Under the pieces are notes generated by a model. The model was given only the letters and a program-made list of their open reading frames with translations, searched no databases and was not told the origin of the DNA. The translations under genes were made by a program, and so were the position numbers. Below are positions 60,241 to 64,000 of a DNA stretch of 64,000 bases, one piece after another. Source of the DNA: Massilia agilis. Its GTDB lineage: Bacteria; Pseudomonadota; Gammaproteobacteria; Burkholderiales; Burkholderiaceae_D. The stretch covers positions 1,240,001 to 1,304,000 of the forward strand of contig NZ_JANUHB010000002.1 in NCBI RefSeq assembly GCF_024756255.1, given 5' to 3'. Numbering within the stretch: the first letter of the stretch is position 1; the number at the start of each line of letters is the position of its first letter.

Positions 60241-61002
60241 ATGAAGATAAGGAATCGTTGGATGCTGGCGGCGCTGGCCGCCTGCAGCGCCACCGCCTGC
60301 GCCCAGGAGGCGGCGCCGGTCACGCCCTACCGGCCATCGGTATCGACGCCGGCGCAACTGCCGGCACCGGGCCAGCTCGAATTCGAATTCGGCGCGCTCG
60401 CCGCGCGCGGCAGGCAACCCGCGCGCGACAGCCTGCCCTACACCTTCAAGCTGGCCTTCGACAAGGACTGGGGCGTGCTGCTGGGCGGCGAAGCGCTCGT
60501 GCACACGCGCGACGGCGGGGCTGCCGCCACCGGCATCGGCGACACCTCGCTGGTGCTCAAGCGCGCCTTCATCGTGAATGACGCCAGCGCCTTTGGGCTG
60601 GAGCTGGGCGTGAAAGTGCCCACCGCCAGCAGCGCCATCGGCAGCGGCAAGGCCGACTGGACGATCAACACGATCTACAGCCGCGATTTTGGCGACCTGC
60701 ACATGGACGCCAACCTGAACGCGACGCGGCTGGGCGCCCCCGATGCCGGCGCCGCGCGCATGCAGACCGGCGCCTCGGCCTCGTTCTCGGTGCCGCTGGA
60801 CGAACGCTGGTCGGCCACCGGGGAGCTGTCGGGCCTGCACAACGCCGGCGCGCCAACCAGTGCGCAAGTGCTCGCGGCGCTCGGCTACATGCCCAACAAG
60901 CGGCTTGCGCTGGACTTTGGCTTGACCCGCGGCCTCGCGCCGGGCGCCGCCCGCTGGTCGCTGTTCACGGGGATGGTGGTCCCGCTGGCCAACCTGCGCT
61001 AA
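60241..61002 (+). CDS. Outer-membrane beta-structure protein (MetA-pathway phenol degradation-like)
   Basis: The protein has 253 aa. The signal AALAACSATACAQ leads to a Pro-rich start and then alternating beta strands (LEFEFGALAARGRQPARDSL, FGLELGVKVPTASSAIGSG, WTINTIYSRDFGDLHMDANL), ending in Leu-Arg. The pattern fits the PF13557 group of putative transporter-like outer-membrane proteins; its role is unknown. It converges on the nitroreductase-like gene with 3 bp between stops. Confidence 0.75.
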   Translation: MKIRNRWMLAALAACSATACAQEAAPVTPYRPSVSTPAQLPAPGQLEFEFGALAARGRQPARDSLPYTFKLAFDKDWGVLLGGEALVHTRDGGAAATGIGDTSLVLKRAFIVNDASAFGLELGVKVPTASSAIGSGKADWTINTIYSRDFGDLHMDANLNATRLGAPDAGAARMQTGASASFSVPLDERWSATGELSGLHNAGAPTSAQVLAALGYMPNKRLALDFGLTRGLAPGAARWSLFTGMVVPLANLR

Positions 61003-61005
61003 GGC

Positions 61006-61674
61006 TTATTTGGGATAGCCGACCGACTGCGCCAGCATCACCCGCTGCGACGGCCCGAGCCCGAGCGCCGTGGCAAGCGCCGGCCGGTCGATCGATCCGC
61101 GCACCACCACTGCCAGGCCTTCGGACGCGCAGAACAGGTACACGTTCTCGCTGATGTGGCCCGCGTCGGCGATTGCATAGAAGCGCCGGTTCTCGTCGGT
61201 GTCGCGGCCCAGTTTGTCCAGGTCCGCCACGTACACCAAATTGAGCGGCGCTTCGCCGGGAAACGGCTGCGTGCCGGTGAGTGCGCGCAGGTCGCCGGTG
61301 TGGACGGGCACCAGTTTGTTGGCTGCGGGGTCGTAACGGTAGCTGGCGCCGGGCAGCACCACGTAGATGCTGATCTCCTGCGCGTTGTGCGCCGAAGGCG
61401 CCGTGCGCCCGCCGGTATCGGGACGGTTGATGCCGAAGGCCGCCCACAGCATGTTGGAGAGCTGCTGCGGCTGCAATGGCTTGTGCGCGAACTCGCGCGT
61501 GCTGTGGCGGCGGCGCAGCGCCTGCATCAGCGGCGCGCCGCCGTCCGTTTGCGGGGCGGGCAGGACGATGGCGGGCAGCACCCGGTCCTGCGCCTCGCCG
61601 GCGGTTTGCCCGGCAGTGAGAAGGCCGGGCACCAGCAAGCCGGCCTTCAAGCTGCGTCCGAGAGACGAATTCAT
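61006..61674 (-). CDS. Exported SagB/nitroreductase-like protein
   Basis: The protein has 222 aa. An N-terminal signal (LLVPGLLTAGQTAGEA) precedes a nitroreductase domain: ALRRRHSTREFAHKPLQPQQ, LSNMLWAAFGINRPD, GAPLNLVYVADLDKL, and FYAIADAGHISENVYLFCAS. It resembles the SagB/ThcOx FMN-dependent dehydrogenases in thiazole and oxazole peptide pathways, but there is no cyclodehydratase or precursor nearby, and export argues against such a role. GGGAGG precedes ATG. FMN binding is inferred from the family. Confidence 0.82.
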   Translation of the reverse strand: MNSSLGRSLKAGLLVPGLLTAGQTAGEAQDRVLPAIVLPAPQTDGGAPLMQALRRRHSTREFAHKPLQPQQLSNMLWAAFGINRPDTGGRTAPSAHNAQEISIYVVLPGASYRYDPAANKLVPVHTGDLRALTGTQPFPGEAPLNLVYVADLDKLGRDTDENRRFYAIADAGHISENVYLFCASEGLAVVVRGSIDRPALATALGLGPSQRVMLAQSVGYPK

Positions 61675-61738
61675 CGCTTGTACCTCCCTTTCCTGCCCTT
61701 CTGACCGCGGCCGGGCAAGCCGGTTCCGCGGCCCGCGA

Positions 61739-62218
61739 TCAGCTTGCGCGCGGGCGGCGCTTGCCGAAGAAGGTCGCGGGATCGAACAGCGACACGTCGA
61801 ACGCGTCGAGCGTATTCTTGAACAGCAGGCCCAGCTCGGTATCGCCCTCCAGCGCCAGGCGGCGGCTGAAGAACAGCGTGTCCGGGTCTTCCTCGCGGCG
61901 CGCCAGGCGCAGCAGGTCGTGCGCGCACGCGCCGATGGTCAGGTCGGGCGTGCCGACGGTCTTGGACGGCACGAAGGCGTTGCCCTGCCACTTGAAGTCG
62001 AACACGATGCGCGCGTCGGACACGCGCAGGCGCAGCGTGCGGCCGGCCAGCGCCTCGCGCACGTCGGCGGGCAGCTGCGGCGCCAGCACCAGGTTCAGGC
62101 CGCGCGTGAACAGCCACGAGCCGGGGTACGCGGGCAGGCGCGCGAACACGCCGGCAATCGGCGCGGGCATGGTGTAGGTTTGCGTGGTGGTCTGCATATG
62201 CATCCTTTCGTCGGTCAT
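61739..62218 (-). CDS. ubiT: UbiT, SCP2-domain factor of O2-independent ubiquinone synthesis
   Basis: The protein has up to 159 aa. An SCP2 lipid-binding domain is visible (LRVSDARIVFDFKWQGNAFV, DLTIGACAHDLLRLA, FFSRRLALEGDTELGLLFKN). In E. coli UbiT works with UbiU and UbiV to make ubiquinone without oxygen. The start at 62218 overlaps the ubiV stop (ATGA); in-frame ATGs at 62203 and 62197 are alternatives, and an AAAGG before 62197 is tempting. Last gene of ubiU-ubiV-ubiT. Confidence 0.88.
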   Translation of the reverse strand: MTDERMHMQTTTQTYTMPAPIAGVFARLPAYPGSWLFTRGLNLVLAPQLPADVREALAGRTLRLRVSDARIVFDFKWQGNAFVPSKTVGTPDLTIGACAHDLLRLARREEDPDTLFFSRRLALEGDTELGLLFKNTLDAFDVSLFDPATFFGKRRPRAS

Positions 62219-63117
62219 TCCTGGCCGGGGTCGCCGTACCAGTAGCCATTGCAGGGCCGTCCCGGCATCAGCGGCTCCAGTTGTTGTTGGGCGCTCTCGC
62301 CATCGAGCTCGCCGCGCCGTACCTGGTCGAAAATCCGGATCACCTCGCCGGTGTCGGTGGACTGCGGGCTGATGCGCAGCACGTCCACGCCCAGCTCGCG
62401 CATCTCGTCCACCTGGCCCACCAGGCAGTTGACCGAGGCGGACTGGGTCTGGGTGCCGTTCAGGACCAGGAAGGGTTCGCCTTCGCGGGTGGACAGCAGC
62501 ATGCCGTCCGGGTGCTGCAGGCAGCTGAACTGGCAGTCGTCCTTGGGCAGGTTGCGGTTACGCGCGGTGAAGCAGCGTGCGGAAAAAGCGAGCGGCATGC
62601 GGCCGTAGGCGAACACCTCGGTCTCGAGCAGCTCGGGCATGTCGCGGCGCAGCTCGGCCAGCTGGCTGCGGCCGATCTCGACCGGCATAACCCAGCGGCG
62701 CGCGCCCATCCCCGACATCAGCGACAGCGAGGCGCTGTTGTACAGGTTCAGGTGCGGCCCGGCGACGAAATCGCCGCGCCCGGCCACGCGGCGCACCGCG
62801 CCCATGTCGTTGGCCTCGACGCGGTAGCGGCCATTGGCCGTGATCTTGCGCTGTGTGGCCAGCTCGGCGTTCGACTCAATCAGGGTCTGGGTGGACATCA
62901 CCACTTCCTTGCCGCGTTCGGCCAGCATCTCGGCCACGTCTTCCCAGTCCGACAGGCGCAGCTCGTGGCGGCGCGAGCAGACGGTCTCGCCAAGGTAGAC
63001 GATATCGGCCGGGGTGTCGGCGATCATCTGGTAAAACTCGAAGACGGTCTCGCGCGGCCAGTACGTCAGGATCGGGCCGACCGACAGCTTCAGGGTTCGT
63101 TGGGTTACGTCTGTCAT
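62215..63117 (-). CDS. ubiV: UbiV, U32 peptidase-family iron-sulfur protein
   Basis: The protein has 300 aa. It is a U32 barrel: LSVGPILTYWPRETVFEFYQ, DIVYLGETVCSRRHELR. Four Cys (C47, C182, C195, C199 in ETVCSRR, ARCFTAR and DDCQFSC) match the [4Fe-4S] ligands of E. coli UbiV. With UbiU it hydroxylates the ubiquinone ring without O2. It follows ubiU by 1 bp and overlaps ubiT. No gene-specific promoter seen, so it is co-transcribed from ubiU. Confidence 0.93.
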   Translation of the reverse strand: MTDVTQRTLKLSVGPILTYWPRETVFEFYQMIADTPADIVYLGETVCSRRHELRLSDWEDVAEMLAERGKEVVMSTQTLIESNAELATQRKITANGRYRVEANDMGAVRRVAGRGDFVAGPHLNLYNSASLSLMSGMGARRWVMPVEIGRSQLAELRRDMPELLETEVFAYGRMPLAFSARCFTARNRNLPKDDCQFSCLQHPDGMLLSTREGEPFLVLNGTQTQSASVNCLVGQVDEMRELGVDVLRISPQSTDTGEVIRIFDQVRRGELDGESAQQQLEPLMPGRPCNGYWYGDPGQE

Positions 63118-63118
63118 G

Positions 63119-64000
63119 TCACTTCCACTTCCGATGATATGCGCCCAGCGTGTGCTGCTGGCCTTCCGCGACCGCGTTCAGCGCGGCCATCCACGCCGGC
63201 TTGACCGAGTAGCGGCCGGCCGGGTCGCTGGCTGCGTCGATCGCGTCGCGCCACACGCGCGTGACCTGCGCCACGTAGGCCGGGCTGCGCTGGCGGCCCT
63301 CGATCTTCACCGCGCGCACGCCCATCTGGATCATCTGCGGCAGCACCTCGATGGTGTTCAGGCTGGTCGGCTCTTCCATCGCGTAGTATTCCTCGCCGCC
63401 GACCTCGAAGCGGCCCTTGCACAGGGTCGGGTAGCTGGCGTTCTCGCCCTCGGCATAGCGGTCGATCAGCACGCCGTTCAGGCGCGCTTCCAGGCCCTTG
63501 GGCCCTTCGAACCAGCGCACCGCCTTGGCGGGCGAGCACACGCCGTGGGTGTTGGGCGACTCGCCGGTGCAGTACGACGACAGCGAGCAGCGGCCTTCCA
63601 CCATCACGCACAGGCTCCCAAAGCCGAACACCTCGATCTCGACCGGCGTGTTGCCGATCAGCTGTTCGACCTGCGCCAGCGACAGCACGCGCGGCAGCAC
63701 GGCGCGCGCGATGCCGAAGCGCTCGTGGTAGAAGTTGATCGCGTCGTGGTTGGTGGCCGATGCCTGGACCGACAGGTGCAGGCGCAGCTGCGGATGGCGC
63801 TCGCTGGCGTACGCCATCAGGGCCGGATCGGCCATGATGATCGCGTCGATGCCGGCGCCGGCGGCCCTGTCCACCGCCGCCTGCCACAGCTTCATGCTGT
63901 CAGCCTGCGGGTAGGTGTTCAGGGCCAGCAGTACTTTGCGGCCGGCGTCGTGGGCATAGCGGATGCCCTGCTCGATCGCCTTGTCGTCAAAATTCAGGCC
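63119..64000 (-). CDS. ubiU: UbiU, U32 peptidase-family iron-sulfur protein (5' end missing)
   Basis: The frame is open to the right edge; 294 codons including stop are visible and the N-terminus is outside (the visible part starts GLNFDDKAIEQGIRYAHDAG). Conserved Cys in EGRCSLSSYCTG, THGVCSPAK and PTLCKGRF are the expected [4Fe-4S] ligands. VLPRVLSLAQVEQLIGNTPV and MGVRAVKIEGRQRSPAYVAQ are U32 motifs. It heads the ubiUVT operon for oxygen-independent ubiquinone hydroxylation, so ubiquinone can be made without oxygen. Confidence 0.93.
   Translation of the reverse strand, partial: GLNFDDKAIEQGIRYAHDAGRKVLLALNTYPQADSMKLWQAAVDRAAGAGIDAIIMADPALMAYASERHPQLRLHLSVQASATNHDAINFYHERFGIARAVLPRVLSLAQVEQLIGNTPVEIEVFGFGSLCVMVEGRCSLSSYCTGESPNTHGVCSPAKAVRWFEGPKGLEARLNGVLIDRYAEGENASYPTLCKGRFEVGGEEYYAMEEPTSLNTIEVLPQMIQMGVRAVKIEGRQRSPAYVAQVTRVWRDAIDAASDPAGRYSVKPAWMAALNAVAEGQQHTLGAYHRKWK

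Noticed and set aside
61006..61674. A thiazole/oxazole peptide biosynthesis locus around the SagB-like gene
   Set aside because: No cyclodehydratase, docking protein or precursor peptide is nearby and the protein carries a signal peptide.
1..64000. tRNA, rRNA, insertion sequences, prophage or integrase genes
   Set aside because: No cloverleaf with a CCA-type end, rRNA motif, transposase or integrase sequence was recognised by eye; a tRNA or Rfam scan could still find a missed short RNA.

Overview
This is a GC-rich, densely packed chromosomal window. Its gene content suggests a betaproteobacterium of the Massilia/Duganella/Janthinobacterium type (Oxalobacteraceae). That is inferred from protein families and gene style; there is no rRNA here to test it. 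I see no tRNA, rRNA, CRISPR array, insertion sequence or prophage. The two edges cut a glycosidase/RmlD fusion gene (left) and ubiU (right).

Layout. 1-4.5 kb: glycosidase-RmlD fusion, host-attachment-type protein, Kef-type antiporter. 4.6-11.2 kb: a two-sided cluster built on polyamine-type enzymes (Tat-exported FAD oxidoreductase and membrane spermidine-synthase-like protein facing DUF350, SPFH, DUF4178, a Gly/Ser-rich peptide and SpeD). 11.2-19.3 kb: CoA-transferase, MFS pump, a four-gene operon of a J-domain protein with three unrecognised proteins, and glnS. 19.4-23.9 kb: a less GC-rich accessory stretch with an orphan CHASE histidine kinase and two paralogous GRDP-like proteins ending in different tandem peptide repeats. 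23.9-34.7 kb: mostly housekeeping and metabolic genes (iron-sulfur flavin reductase, hydrolase, exported methyltransferase, MFS, DUF1345, HPF, cobalamin-binding protein, diguanylate cyclase, exonuclease I, pyrF). 34.8-41.5 kb: LemA-TPM-TPM, SDR, DUF1842, VanZ, a Gly/Ser lipoprotein, TraB/GumN. 41.6-49.4 kb: a galactose operon (galT, M24-like protein, galK, GH2 glycosidase) followed by a glycosyltransferase-FAD oxidoreductase fusion. 49.8-58 kb: pirin, asparaginase, and a MarR-controlled EmrB/NodT/EmrA drug efflux operon ending in a UDG-like protein. 58-64 kb: FAH hydrolase, CapK-like ligase, an outer-membrane protein, an exported SagB-like nitroreductase and the ubiU-ubiV-ubiT oxygen-independent ubiquinone genes.

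Two families of short paired inverted repeats lie almost only at gene ends. Family A is built on TCGTCCCGGC...GCCGGGACGA and family B on GTAGGGTGGGC...GCCCACCCTAC. Five genes take their stop codon from a family B element.

The strongest leads are the GRDP-like pair with AYCM/AYSM repeats (the second has a perfect FNR-type box upstream), the polyamine/SPFH/DUF350/DUF4178 cluster, the J-domain operon, a start-codon hairpin on the HPF mRNA, and a likely metal-less M24 protein inside the gal operon.
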